From an uncultured Planococcus sp. (lineage in GTDB: Bacteria; Bacillota; Bacilli; Bacillales_A; Planococcaceae), in the NCBI GenBank assembly GCA_947493585.1, contig CANLRI010000001.1, positions 62,001-126,000 of the forward strand: DNA of 64,000 nucleotides. Reading direction: 5' to 3'. Position 1 is the stretch's first letter; each line of letters begins with the position of its first letter. Of the stretch, positions 16,781 through 26,664 are shown in pieces. The translations under genes and the position numbers were made by a program. The notes below the pieces were generated by a model. It was not told where the DNA came from. It did no database searches and saw only the letters and a list, made by a program, of their open reading frames with translations.

Positions 16781-16825
16781 AAAGGCATCCTTCCCAGCAC
16801 AAGTGCTGAGAAGGATGCCTTTTTT
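16781..16825 (+). terminator. Terminator of the oligopeptide-type operon
   Basis: AAAGGCATCCTTC and GAAGGATGCCTTT form a long stem, with CAGCAC/GTGCTG pairing inside, and TTTTTT follows. Confidence 0.92.
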
Positions 16826-16855
16826 CGATGGAGATGACAGCGTTCCTCGCAAAGT

Positions 16856-16901
16856 TCTACCTAACAAAGGTAGAAATATCTACCTAACAAAAGTAGAAAC
16901 A
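16856..16901. repeat. Two tandem 23-bp hairpin repeats
   Basis: Positions 16856-16878 and 16879-16901 are direct repeats identical at 21 of 23 bases. Each can fold by itself (CTACC/GGTAG in the first, CTAC/GTAG in the second). They lie in the 89-bp gap between the operon terminator and the convergent YdeI-like gene. No function is evident. Confidence 0.75.
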
Positions 16902-16914
16902 TGCGACAAGCTTT

Positions 16915-17487
16915 TCAGTCATCCAATAAGCGCCCATTGTCGTTCCATTGTCCGTACATTTTATTGGCGCGTGTATTCTCAATGAATTTCTCCAGCCGTT
17001 TATCGAATATTTCGCGGTCATAGCTTTTGTATCCTTGTATATTATCAATCCGAATGCGCCGATACAGTTCAGGGAAATTCATGAAGTTCTCATACACTTG
17101 CGGGTCTTCCTTCAGGCGCGCTTCAATCTCGGGGTCGATAGTGAACGACTCAGGCCGCATATCGGGGAGGATGTTCAACCCCTGCTCTGTCATCAAGCCC
17201 AGCTTCTCCAGCCTTCTGACGCGCTCTTTGTTCAATTCGGTCCAATTGCTCTTTTTCCGACGCGGTGAAAGCCGCTGGACCAATCGATTATCGGCTGTCT
17301 TTTTCGTGATACCGTCAATCCAGCCAAAGCATAAGGCTTCTTCCACGGCATCCAAATAAGGGATCCCTTCTGGCCGTTCCTTGGTCCCGATCAGTACCCA
17401 GCAAAACTTCGCCGAAGCCGAATTTTTCTCCAGCCACTCCCTCAATTCCTGTCTGGAACGCGCGCCAAGCATATTGTCAATTTCCAT
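16915..17487 (-). CDS. YdeI/OmpD-associated (OmdA) family protein
   Basis: A 190-aa cytoplasmic protein of the bacteriocin-protection YdeI/OmpD-associated family. Recognisable segments are SRQELREWLEKNSASAK at the N-terminus, the conserved core EEALCFGWIDGITKK (residues ~52-66), the RLSPRRKKSNWTELNKER motif and a helical C-terminus ending in a family-type KMYGQWNDN tail. The start is ATG 17487, since AAAGGAG lies 9 nt upstream. Members have been linked with stress or antimicrobial tolerance, but no reaction is established. It is a monocistronic gene, convergent with the transporter operon. Confidence 0.75.
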   Translation of the reverse strand: MEIDNMLGARSRQELREWLEKNSASAKFCWVLIGTKERPEGIPYLDAVEEALCFGWIDGITKKTADNRLVQRLSPRRKKSNWTELNKERVRRLEKLGLMTEQGLNILPDMRPESFTIDPEIEARLKEDPQVYENFMNFPELYRRIRIDNIQGYKSYDREIFDKRLEKFIENTRANKMYGQWNDNGRLLDD

Positions 17488-17641
17488 TCGGCATGACTCC
17501 TTTCTCAATTGGCTGTTCGCTTATCATTTCCACTGCGATTTCACGCCCTTCGTCAAAAAAGGGTATTCGGGAGTTATGAAGAAACATAGGGGATAATCTT
17601 TTGTGCCACTGCGATCTTTGATAAGAAAGGAGGAAGAAATC

Positions 17642-18283
17642 ATGGTAAGGGAAGAGCGAATCAGAAGCGAGCGCGGGGTGAACCCATTCACCGATATCTG
17701 GCTGCGCACGCGGGAAACCGTCCGTTTCGTCATTGAACGAAAATCATTCAAGTTCATTATACTGCTCATTGTCCTCACGGGCTTTGCTTCGGGTTTGATC
17801 GGGATGATGAATGAACGCAGCTCCGACATGCCACCCTGGGCTGCCATTCTACAGGCGTTGGTGACCGGGCCGATCGGCAGCGCGTTCGGCTATTTTCTTG
17901 GAGCCGCGATCCTGGTGCTTGTCGGCCGATTGTTTAAAGGGACGGCGACGTATCAGGAAATGTTCAAGGCGCTGGTCACGGCCCAAATCCCGCAAATTTG
18001 GCTGTTGCCGCTTCTCATCATCTGGGTGCTGGCATCACCCGAAACCTTCCTGGCTGACCGGACAGATGTGGAAGGAAACCCAATCGTCGTCATCATGTCC
18101 ATCGTGATGGCGGTCGTCTCTATCTGGACATTCGTTATCGTCTGTAAGGCGGTAGGCGAAGCGCACCGCGTGTCGTCCTGGAAAGGTTTTTTTATCGTCG
18201 TGCTGCCGGGAATCATCATTACGATCATCGTTTTGATTATCGTCTTTGTGCTGTTCGCTTCATTCTTCAGTGAGTTTTTCTGA
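17642..18283 (+). CDS. Yip1-family membrane protein
   Basis: A 213-aa integral membrane protein with a basic N-terminal segment (about 45 residues) and five predicted helices. The segment GPIGSAFGYFLGAAILVLVGRLFKG and the arrangement of helices resemble Bacillus YIP1-domain proteins. AAAGGAGG precedes ATG 17642. Function is not known for the bacterial members. It is divergent from the YdeI-like gene and followed by its own terminator. Confidence 0.65.
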   Translation: MVREERIRSERGVNPFTDIWLRTRETVRFVIERKSFKFIILLIVLTGFASGLIGMMNERSSDMPPWAAILQALVTGPIGSAFGYFLGAAILVLVGRLFKGTATYQEMFKALVTAQIPQIWLLPLLIIWVLASPETFLADRTDVEGNPIVVIMSIVMAVVSIWTFVIVCKAVGEAHRVSSWKGFFIVVLPGIIITIIVLIIVFVLFASFFSEFF

Positions 18284-18318
18284 AGTTGAAAAATGAAAAC
18301 ATATTATAGGAAGAAATT

Positions 18319-18372
18319 CGGGCAACTCTTGCTGTTTTAAACGAAGCAGAAAAAGATTTGCCCTCATTTTTA
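18319..18372 (+). terminator. Imperfect terminator after the Yip1 gene
   Basis: GGGCAA and TTGCCC close a stem that includes TCTT/AAGA and CTG/CAG pairs; CTCATTTTTAT follows. Confidence 0.6.
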
Positions 18373-18401
18373 TCCATATTGCTGTTCAGCTGTTCTCTAG
18401 T

Positions 18402-18416
18402 TTAGTATAATTCTAA
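18402..18416 (+). promoter_or_regulatory. PerR/Fur-type box over the katG -10 region
   Basis: TTAGTATAATTCTAA matches the 7-1-7 PerR consensus TTATAATNATTATAA at 11 of 14 defined positions and contains a perfect -10 TATAAT (18406-18411). A longer inverted repeat, ATAATTCT/AGAATTAT, spans 18407-18428. Binding here would block RNA polymerase at the catalase promoter, as expected for peroxide-inducible control. The regulator is inferred from the motif. Confidence 0.6.
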
Positions 18417-18470
18417 TGTAAGAATTATTACATGCAATTGGCAGTACCCAGTAACACAAGTGCTGGATAG

Positions 18471-20762
<2,292 letters not shown>

Positions 20763-20773
20763 ATCAGACACTG

Positions 20774-20803
20774 AATGGCCGGCATTTTGCTGGCCATTTT
20801 TTT
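20774..20803 (+). terminator. katG terminator
   Basis: AATGGCCGGC pairs with GCTGGCCATT and runs into TTTTTTT. Confidence 0.9.
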
Positions 20804-20968
20804 ATTGGCTCCATTTGCCGGGCAGCAATAGATTTCAGAAAAATGTAATTTCTTGTTTGTTTTAATGATAAACTGGAAATAAGAGCACTCACCTTAGAGC
20901 AGGATATTGGACACCAGACGCGTCGCAGCCACTGGATTCAGTTCAAAAATGGTAAGGAGAGGATTGTA

Positions 20969-21643
20969 TTGCCAAAAAGAAAAAGTTTCTATAAAAAGAG
21001 TTTGAGTGTAGGAATTCTTGGCTCGGCTTTGTTTATAGCGGGGTGTGGAACGGCAGACACCATCGCCGAACAGCCAGCAGAAAGTGAACAAGCCGAAGTG
21101 CAGACAACAACCGCATCGGATGGATCCGGCGAAACGGAACAATCGGAAGATGATACAGAAGGGACAGAAGAGACAGAAGAGACAGAAGAGACAGCGGAAG
21201 AAGGGGGGGAAGCTGAAACTGTTGCGACTGATACAGAAGAACAAGCAGTGCCTGAAGATCAGCAGGGCATCACCATGCCGATGCCGCTTGGGACGCCGCT
21301 AGCCGATTTGCTTGCCCATTACGGAGAACCGACTTATGACGACTATTTCCTCGGGAGCCGGCTCGTCATGTTTAAAGAGAAAGACGGTTATTTCCTGGAT
21401 GATAACAACATCGCTAAAGGATTTTTAGTTGGCAATTCTGAGGTCTCGGTTTTCGGTACCCGCGTTGGCATGACTTTCAAAGAGATTGATGAGATTCTCG
21501 GGGCAAAAGGAGAAGTAGGGTACGATGAGTCGGAAACCCAGTACTATCTCAATATTCATTATGTCGAGAACTACAAAATCACATATTCTGCTGAAACGGA
21601 AGATGGGCCGATAGTGGATATTGTGATTATAAGAAGCAAGTAA
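20969..21643 (+). CDS. Lipoprotein with Thr/Glu repeat linker and CAP-associated-like domain
   Basis: A 224-aa predicted lipoprotein. TTG 20969 has AAGGAGA 8 nt upstream; the signal ends in FIAGC (Cys lipidated). Residues ~30-95 are a low-complexity acidic linker, including TEETEETEET encoded by a 9-bp tandem repeat. The C-terminal ~120 residues (MPMPLGTPLADLLAHYGEP onward) have two similar halves, each with an L-G-x-x-x-x-E/D-I/L pattern (PLADLLAHYGEP, TFKEIDEILGAKGE), recalling CAP-associated/SmpA-like domains in Firmicutes. Function is unknown. It has its own terminator and no obvious operon partner. Confidence 0.65.
   Translation: MPKRKSFYKKSLSVGILGSALFIAGCGTADTIAEQPAESEQAEVQTTTASDGSGETEQSEDDTEGTEETEETEETAEEGGEAETVATDTEEQAVPEDQQGITMPMPLGTPLADLLAHYGEPTYDDYFLGSRLVMFKEKDGYFLDDNNIAKGFLVGNSEVSVFGTRVGMTFKEIDEILGAKGEVGYDESETQYYLNIHYVENYKITYSAETEDGPIVDIVIIRSK
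21163..21194 (+). repeat. 9-bp tandem repeat inside the lipoprotein gene
   Basis: GACAGAAGA occurs three times in perfect tandem (21163-21189) with a partial fourth copy, encoding T-E-E units. Being in frame (9 bp), copy number changes would only lengthen or shorten the linker. Confidence 0.85.
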
Positions 21644-21723
21644 CGAAGTCTCACAGAATGGTTTGGAAGTTTTCGATTGTCTGCCGCTTCACTAGTTTAG
21701 AGACGAGTATATTGCAGTTAGCA

Positions 21724-21756
21724 AATGACTTCGACAATGGGTGAGGTCATTTTTTT
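21724..21756 (+). terminator. Terminator after the repeat-bearing lipoprotein gene
   Basis: AATGACTTC and GAGGTCATT form a 9-bp stem (one G-U) and are followed by seven T. The rest of the gap to 21957 is AT-rich leader with no ORF. Confidence 0.75.
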
Positions 21757-21915
21757 GTGGATAAAAAATCGGTTGAAAAGAATTTCGAAATTATCGGTTC
21801 CATCCGATGAAAATAGAAAAACAGCAAAGTTGGGAGATGCAGCTTTGATTTTCCAACTACAGTAAATATTTTCTTTTTATTTGGCTATTTTTTTCAATAT
21901 TTTTCAATCGGATTG

Positions 21916-21924
21916 TGCTACATT
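21916..21924 (+). promoter_or_regulatory. Extended -10 promoter of the GGDEF gene
   Basis: TGCTACATT is a TGn-extended -10 element with no good -35. Transcription would start near 21931, which places the in-frame ATG at 21925 outside the mRNA and supports GTG 21958 as the true start. Confidence 0.5.
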
Positions 21925-21957
21925 ATGAATAAAAACAGTGAAAGAGGGGTGTCTTCC

Positions 21958-23520
21958 GTGAATTCCCCGCTGATGATCTACCTTACTTTGATTTGCATGT
22001 CGACCGTATTTATTCTGTTTTTACTTATATATGTATTGCGGAAGCGCCATAATTATTCGGAAATTGCCCATTATTTCTTGCTCTATACCGCAGCAATCGG
22101 CATTTATTGCTTCGGCGCCGGAATGGCGTTAACGGCCGGCACGCTCGAACAGATGGAGTTTTGGACTGTTATTCAATATGTCGGCATGCCGTTCTCTGCG
22201 CCGCTCGGTCTGTTGTTTATTATGCGCTACTTAGGAATTAAAGTGACAAAGACTGGGTTTTGGTCTCTGATGATCGTGCCGTTCCTTACCTTGCTGATGG
22301 TCATCACCAACGACTCGCATGGGCTGCATTACCGTGTATTTGAAGCAGATCCCGTGATGGGCATGCCGTTCATCTATCAGGAGATCGGGACCTGGTATGC
22401 TGTCCATGGCCTTTACATCTTTTCCTGTATGTTTGTGGCTTTTGTACTTCTGCTATCCAAATGGAGAGAAACTGCCCGCGCTTATCGCCCGCAAATAGTC
22501 GCTTTGCTATTTGGTCAATTGCTGCCAATGCTGACCTCCTTTTTGTATTTAATCGGTGCAACTCCAAGCGGCTTGGATCCGGTGCCGATGGTGCTATGGC
22601 TATCGTCTCTATTGTACTTTTGGGCAATCAGCTCATCGACTTTATTTGCCATTATGCCGGTGGCGAAAGACATTATTTTCAACCACATTAAAGATGGTGT
22701 CATTGTGCTCGATAAGTCTTACCGACTGATCGAGTTTAACCGCGCTGCGAAAAATAATTTCCCGCTTTTGGATAAGCCCATGTACGGCATGGAGTTTCAA
22801 GAAATCTGGCTGCGTATGACAGGTGAGCGGTTTCCAGTTGAATTGGGCCGCACGGCGGATGTCCAGGAAGTGCAAGCCGTGATTGGGCATTCGGAGCGCA
22901 TCTACCAAGTCAGCGCATCGACTATGAGACATGGAGGCAATAGTGAAGGTTGGCTGCTTATTTTCACGGACGTCACCGAACTGAAAAAACTGCAGCAGCA
23001 ACTGGAGCATCAAGCCTTTTACGACGAACTGACCCAGGTTTACAATAGGCGCGCTTTTCTGCGGCAATGCGAGCAGGATTTTGCAGCTGCAAAAGAGAAG
23101 TCCGAGCCTTTTTCGATCATTCTCATGGATATCGATCATTTTAAAGTGATCAATGATACGTATGGGCACGACCTAGGTGACGAGGTCCTTGTTCATATCG
23201 CTCAAACTTATCGACATAAACTGCAGAAAGGGCAGGTTTTTGCCCGTTACGGCGGCGAAGAATTTGTTCTGGCGTTGAACGGCTTTACAGTGGAACAAGC
23301 GGAGCAAATAGGCAATGAACTAAGAAGCTATTTGCAGTCGCATCCACTCGTCACAGGTGAAAGAGTGATTTCAGCAACGCTGAGCATGGGGGCCGCTGAA
23401 AGTTCGAAAGGAAGTTTGCAGCAGCTTTTGAAGAAAGCTGATCTCGCCCTGTATGAAGCGAAGCAGAATGGGCGGGATCGGGTGGCTGTGTACAAGGAGA
23501 TAGTGGAATCGATTAAGTAA
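21958..23520 (+). CDS. Membrane diguanylate cyclase (7TM-PAS-GGDEF)
   Basis: Predicted to make cyclic di-GMP in response to a membrane or ligand signal. The 520-aa protein has about seven N-terminal helices (residues 1-235, like the 7TM sensor region of some histidine kinases), a PAS-like domain (~245-345) and a GGDEF domain (~360-515) with the active motif YGGEEFVLAL. The RxxD inhibitory site expected five residues before GGEEF is absent (the sequence there is LQKG), so product inhibition through that site is not expected. GTG 21958 follows AGAGGGGTG with a 6-nt spacer. It is monocistronic with a strong terminator. Confidence 0.88.
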   Translation: MNSPLMIYLTLICMSTVFILFLLIYVLRKRHNYSEIAHYFLLYTAAIGIYCFGAGMALTAGTLEQMEFWTVIQYVGMPFSAPLGLLFIMRYLGIKVTKTGFWSLMIVPFLTLLMVITNDSHGLHYRVFEADPVMGMPFIYQEIGTWYAVHGLYIFSCMFVAFVLLLSKWRETARAYRPQIVALLFGQLLPMLTSFLYLIGATPSGLDPVPMVLWLSSLLYFWAISSSTLFAIMPVAKDIIFNHIKDGVIVLDKSYRLIEFNRAAKNNFPLLDKPMYGMEFQEIWLRMTGERFPVELGRTADVQEVQAVIGHSERIYQVSASTMRHGGNSEGWLLIFTDVTELKKLQQQLEHQAFYDELTQVYNRRAFLRQCEQDFAAAKEKSEPFSIILMDIDHFKVINDTYGHDLGDEVLVHIAQTYRHKLQKGQVFARYGGEEFVLALNGFTVEQAEQIGNELRSYLQSHPLVTGERVISATLSMGAAESSKGSLQQLLKKADLALYEAKQNGRDRVAVYKEIVESIK

Positions 23521-23527
23521 AAGTAGC

Positions 23528-23570
23528 AAAAGGCATCTTTGATGAAGCGAATTCATCAAAGATGCCTTTT
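23528..23570. terminator. Terminator after the GGDEF gene
   Basis: A perfect 19-bp stem, AAAAGGCATCTTTGATGAA and its complement, encloses the loop GCGAA. TTTT closes the 3' arm. Confidence 0.9.
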
Positions 23571-23696
23571 GATTTCCTTCCAACTTCGCCTGGATTAAAA
23601 AATCCCTAAGCAGGAGAAATCACACAGTATGTCAAAAGTAAGGAAGAAGGCAGGAGCACGGATTTTTAAAAATGATATCGGATAGGAGGTTGTTAT

Positions 23697-24263
23697 ATGT
23701 GTGCCGTTAAAAAGCAGATGAACGAAGACCAACGCCAAAATTTGCTCGATACCTTAAAACAGCGCTTTGAACAAAACGAAGAGCGTCACGAGAAGATGGG
23801 CTGGGACAATGTCCGGCTGAAGCTGGACGAAAATCCGGAGAAGCTTTCCGTGTTGCATCAAATGGAGGAAACCGGCGGCGAACCGGATGTGATTGGCTAT
23901 GAAGCGGAGACCGGGATGTTCTTGTTTTGCGATTGCTCAAAAGAAAGCCCTGCAGGACGCAGAAGCCTATGTTATGACAGGTCAGCGCTCGAATTGCGTA
24001 AAAAGAACAAGCCCGAAAGTTCGGCCGTCGACAGGGCGGCTGAGATCGGCATTGAATTACTGACAGAAGAGCAGTATAGACTGCTTCAGACCTTGGGTGA
24101 ATTCGACTTGAAGACTTCAAGTTGGCTCGAGACACCGCAGGAAATACGAGAGCGAGGCGGGGCGATTTTTGGCGATTGCAGGTACGGGCAGGTTTTTGTT
24201 TACCATAATGGAGCGGATTCCTATTATGCTGCAAGAGGGTTCAGAGGGATTTTGAAAGTGTAA
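23697..24263 (+). CDS. DUF4256 family protein
   Basis: A 188-aa soluble protein that I recognise as DUF4256: it starts with a helical segment (LLDTLKQRFEQNEERHEKM), contains MEETGGEPDVIGYE, the strand-rich FLFCDCSKESPAGRRSLCYDR core and the C-terminal RGGAIFGDCRYGQVFVYHNGADSYYAARGFRG-like block. The family has no assigned function. ATG 23697 follows AGGAGG with a normal spacer. The upstream gap 23571-23696 has no promoter I would defend. A parS site follows directly. Confidence 0.8.
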   Translation: MCAVKKQMNEDQRQNLLDTLKQRFEQNEERHEKMGWDNVRLKLDENPEKLSVLHQMEETGGEPDVIGYEAETGMFLFCDCSKESPAGRRSLCYDRSALELRKKNKPESSAVDRAAEIGIELLTEEQYRLLQTLGEFDLKTSSWLETPQEIRERGGAIFGDCRYGQVFVYHNGADSYYAARGFRGILKV

Positions 24264-24273
24264 ATGATAAGGA

Positions 24274-24289
24274 TGTTTCACGTGGAACG
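24274..24289. promoter_or_regulatory. parS site (ParB/Spo0J binding)
   Basis: TGTTTCACGTGGAACG matches the palindromic Bacillus parS consensus TGTTTCACGTGGAACA at 15 of 16 bases; only the last base differs. It lies in the 68-bp gap between the DUF4256 and YxjI-like genes, 10 bases after a stop codon. Centromere-like sites of this type load ParB near the replication origin, so the window may be origin-proximal. Confidence 0.85.
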
Positions 24290-24331
24290 AAACGAAAGCC
24301 CACGCTAGTAGAAACCAGAGAGGAAGTCGTT

Positions 24332-24820
24332 ATGAAGCAACTCTATATCAAACAAAAAGTGTTTAGCTTGAGCGAGAAATTCACGGTGAAAGACGAACAA
24401 CAACAAGATCGGTATTTTGTGGAAGGCAGTTTTTTAAAAATCCCGAAGACCTTTTCGATTTTGGACGCGAAAAAACAGGAAATCGGCGTGATCACAAAAA
24501 AGACTTTCAGTTTCTTGCCGACTTTTTTTGTGGAAGTGGACGGGCAAGATGCGGTCATGATCAAGAAAGAGTTTACTTTTTTAAAGCCTCGCTACGCCAT
24601 CGAGGCGGAAGGCATCGATGTGCAAGGGAATTGGTGGGAAATGACTTTTGACATCCTTCAGCACGGACAAGTCATTGGTTCAGTAAGCAAGCAATGGCTC
24701 AGCTGGGGAGACACGTATCAACTAGACATTCTGGATGAAACGAAAGAGCATCTCATCATTTCGCTCGTCGTGGCGATCGATTGCGTAAAAGCTGACCAAG
24801 CCGCGGCCGCTTCCAGCTGA
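24332..24820 (+). CDS. LURP-one-related / YxjI-like protein
   Basis: A 162-aa soluble protein predicted to form the 12-stranded Tubby/LURP1-like barrel. Diagnostic stretches are LYIKQKVFSLSEKFTVKDEQ at the N-terminus, YFVEGSFLKIPKTFSILDAK (residues ~28-47) and the closing VSKQWLSWGDTYQLDIL-DETKEHLIISLVVAIDCVK. Bacillus YxjI belongs to this family; no biochemical role is established. AGAGGAAGT precedes ATG 24332. The gene is followed by its own terminator. Confidence 0.75.
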   Translation: MKQLYIKQKVFSLSEKFTVKDEQQQDRYFVEGSFLKIPKTFSILDAKKQEIGVITKKTFSFLPTFFVEVDGQDAVMIKKEFTFLKPRYAIEAEGIDVQGNWWEMTFDILQHGQVIGSVSKQWLSWGDTYQLDILDETKEHLIISLVVAIDCVKADQAAAASS

Positions 24821-24857
24821 TGGGCAATGGGATTAATGAAATGCATGATAGCCTGTG

Positions 24858-24885
24858 ACACTCACTACACAAGTGGGTGTTTTTT
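24858..24885 (+). terminator. Terminator after the YxjI-like gene
   Basis: ACACTCACT and AGTGGGTGT pair around ACACA (one G-U) and TTTTTT follows. Confidence 0.85.
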
Positions 24886-24918
24886 AATGTCCACAGTTAA
24901 AAGTCTGAAAAAATAGAT

Positions 24919-24947
24919 TTGATAATTAATTCCAATAACTTTATACT
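24919..24947 (+). promoter_or_regulatory. Promoter of the peptide-binding protein gene
   Basis: TTGATA at 24919-24924 and TATACT at 24942-24947 are exactly 17 nt apart, 71 nt before the TTG start. Confidence 0.75.
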
Positions 24948-25017
24948 TGGAGCTATCTTCCTTTCTTTAAAACTTTACTGTGCTAGAGAAAGAGAGCGAA
25001 AAGGAGGCGGAAGCCGG

Positions 25018-26646
25018 TTGGAGAAGAAAATTCGTAACCTATTTTATTTTTTCATCGCATTCGGAATCGTACTATTGGCTGGATGTTCAAGTGACAACGC
25101 AGAAGACGAGGCCGGCACTGCATCGGAAGACGAGAAAAGCGGCGGGACCTTGGTTTATGGGCGCGGCGCCGATTCGGTGAGTTTGGATCCAATCAATGTG
25201 ACAGACGGCGAATCGATCCGTGTCACGCACAATATATATGAAACACTTTTGGAATATGACCATAATTTGGAGCTTCAGCCGAAACTGGCAACAGAATACA
25301 GCTCGAGCGAAGACGGCTTGACTTGGACATTCCAGCTGCGTGAAGGCGTAAAGTTCCATGACGGTACCGATTTTAACGCAGATGCGGTCGTCTTTAACTT
25401 CGAGCGCTGGATGGACCCGGAAAACCCTTACCATGAAGGGGACTTTCCTTATTATCCGTTCCTGTACGGCGGGTTTAAAGGAGACGAAAACCACCTGATT
25501 GAATCGGTGACAGCGACCGACGAACACGAACTTGAAATTGTATTGAAGAGAAAAACTGCGCCGTTCCTTAGCTATTTGGCGATTTCCATGTTCGGGATTG
25601 CAAGCCCTGCAGCGATCGAACAGCACGGAGCTGGCATCGGCGAGAACCCTGTCGGTACAGGACCGTTCAAGTTTGAGGAATGGAACCGCAATAACACCAT
25701 CACGCTGTCCAAAAATGAAGACTATTGGATGGAAGGGAAGCCTTATCTCGACCAAGTCATCTATCAAGTCATTCCCGAGAACTCTGCTCGCTTGAATGCT
25801 TTGCAGACTGGGGAAATCGATATTGTGGACGGGATGAATGCAAGCGATACGACGATTGTTGAAGACACGGAAGGCATTGAGCTGATCAAACGGCCAAGTT
25901 TCAATATCGGCTATATGGCGTTCAATATGGAAAAAGAGCCATTCGATGACCCCTTGGTGCGAAAAGCCATCAATATGGCCATCGATAAAGAGGAAATTGT
26001 CGATGCCTTTTACAACGGATTGGCAGACCCGGCAACAAGCCCTTTGCCACCGTCTCTCTGGAGCCACGACGAATCGCTGGAGAAATACGATTACAATATA
26101 GAAGAAGCGAAAAAACTATTGGCGGAAGCAGGCTATGAAGACGGCTTTACAACGGAACTGCATACGATGAGCAACCCGCGCCCTTATTTGCCGGAACCGA
26201 TGAAAATTGCGGAAGCGATCCAATCGGACTTGGCTGAAATCGGCATCACGGCAGACATCGTGTCGTCTGAATGGGCCACTTATTTGGAAGACACGAAGAA
26301 TGGCAAGCACAGCATGGCGATGTATGGCTGGACAGGCGTCATGGCCGATCCGGACAACTTCCTGTATCCGAACCTCAGCAAAACGAACGCCGAAGTGCCT
26401 GCACAAAACATCGCGTTTTATAAGAGCGACGAATTCACGTCCTTGATTACAGAAGCACGTGAAACGATCGACCAGGACAAGCGGACAGAGCTGTACCAGG
26501 AAGCCCAGCAATTGTTCCAGGAAGACGCCCCGTGGGTGATGCTCGCTTATACGACACCGCCTTTGGCACAAAGTGATTATGTGGAAGATTACAACCCGCA
26601 TCCGATGAGCAACGATTTAATGACCGATGTGTACTTATCAAACTAA
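25018..26646 (+). CDS. Peptide ABC transporter substrate-binding lipoprotein (DppE/OppA type)
   Basis: SBP_bac_5-family lipoprotein, 542 aa, expected to bind a peptide outside the cell. TTG 25018 is chosen because AAGGAGG at 25001-25007 precedes it and the protein then begins MEKKIRNLFYFFIAFG with lipobox LLAGC; a longer reading from 24919 covers the promoter. Family motifs include SVSLDPINVTDGESIRVTHN-like opening, LREGVKFHDGTDFNADAV and PVGTGPFKFEEW. No permease or ATPase gene follows, only an M42 peptidase 18 nt away, so it must share a membrane complex encoded elsewhere or act as a scavenging receptor. Confidence 0.9.
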   Translation: MEKKIRNLFYFFIAFGIVLLAGCSSDNAEDEAGTASEDEKSGGTLVYGRGADSVSLDPINVTDGESIRVTHNIYETLLEYDHNLELQPKLATEYSSSEDGLTWTFQLREGVKFHDGTDFNADAVVFNFERWMDPENPYHEGDFPYYPFLYGGFKGDENHLIESVTATDEHELEIVLKRKTAPFLSYLAISMFGIASPAAIEQHGAGIGENPVGTGPFKFEEWNRNNTITLSKNEDYWMEGKPYLDQVIYQVIPENSARLNALQTGEIDIVDGMNASDTTIVEDTEGIELIKRPSFNIGYMAFNMEKEPFDDPLVRKAINMAIDKEEIVDAFYNGLADPATSPLPPSLWSHDESLEKYDYNIEEAKKLLAEAGYEDGFTTELHTMSNPRPYLPEPMKIAEAIQSDLAEIGITADIVSSEWATYLEDTKNGKHSMAMYGWTGVMADPDNFLYPNLSKTNAEVPAQNIAFYKSDEFTSLITEARETIDQDKRTELYQEAQQLFQEDAPWVMLAYTTPPLAQSDYVEDYNPHPMSNDLMTDVYLSN

Positions 26647-26664
26647 GCCTGGAGTTGAGCAATT

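Noticed and set aside
23629..23685. 18-codon ORF MSKVRKKAGARIFKNDIG before the DUF4256 gene
   Set aside because: The nearest AGGAG is about 14 nt away, too far, and nothing else supports it.
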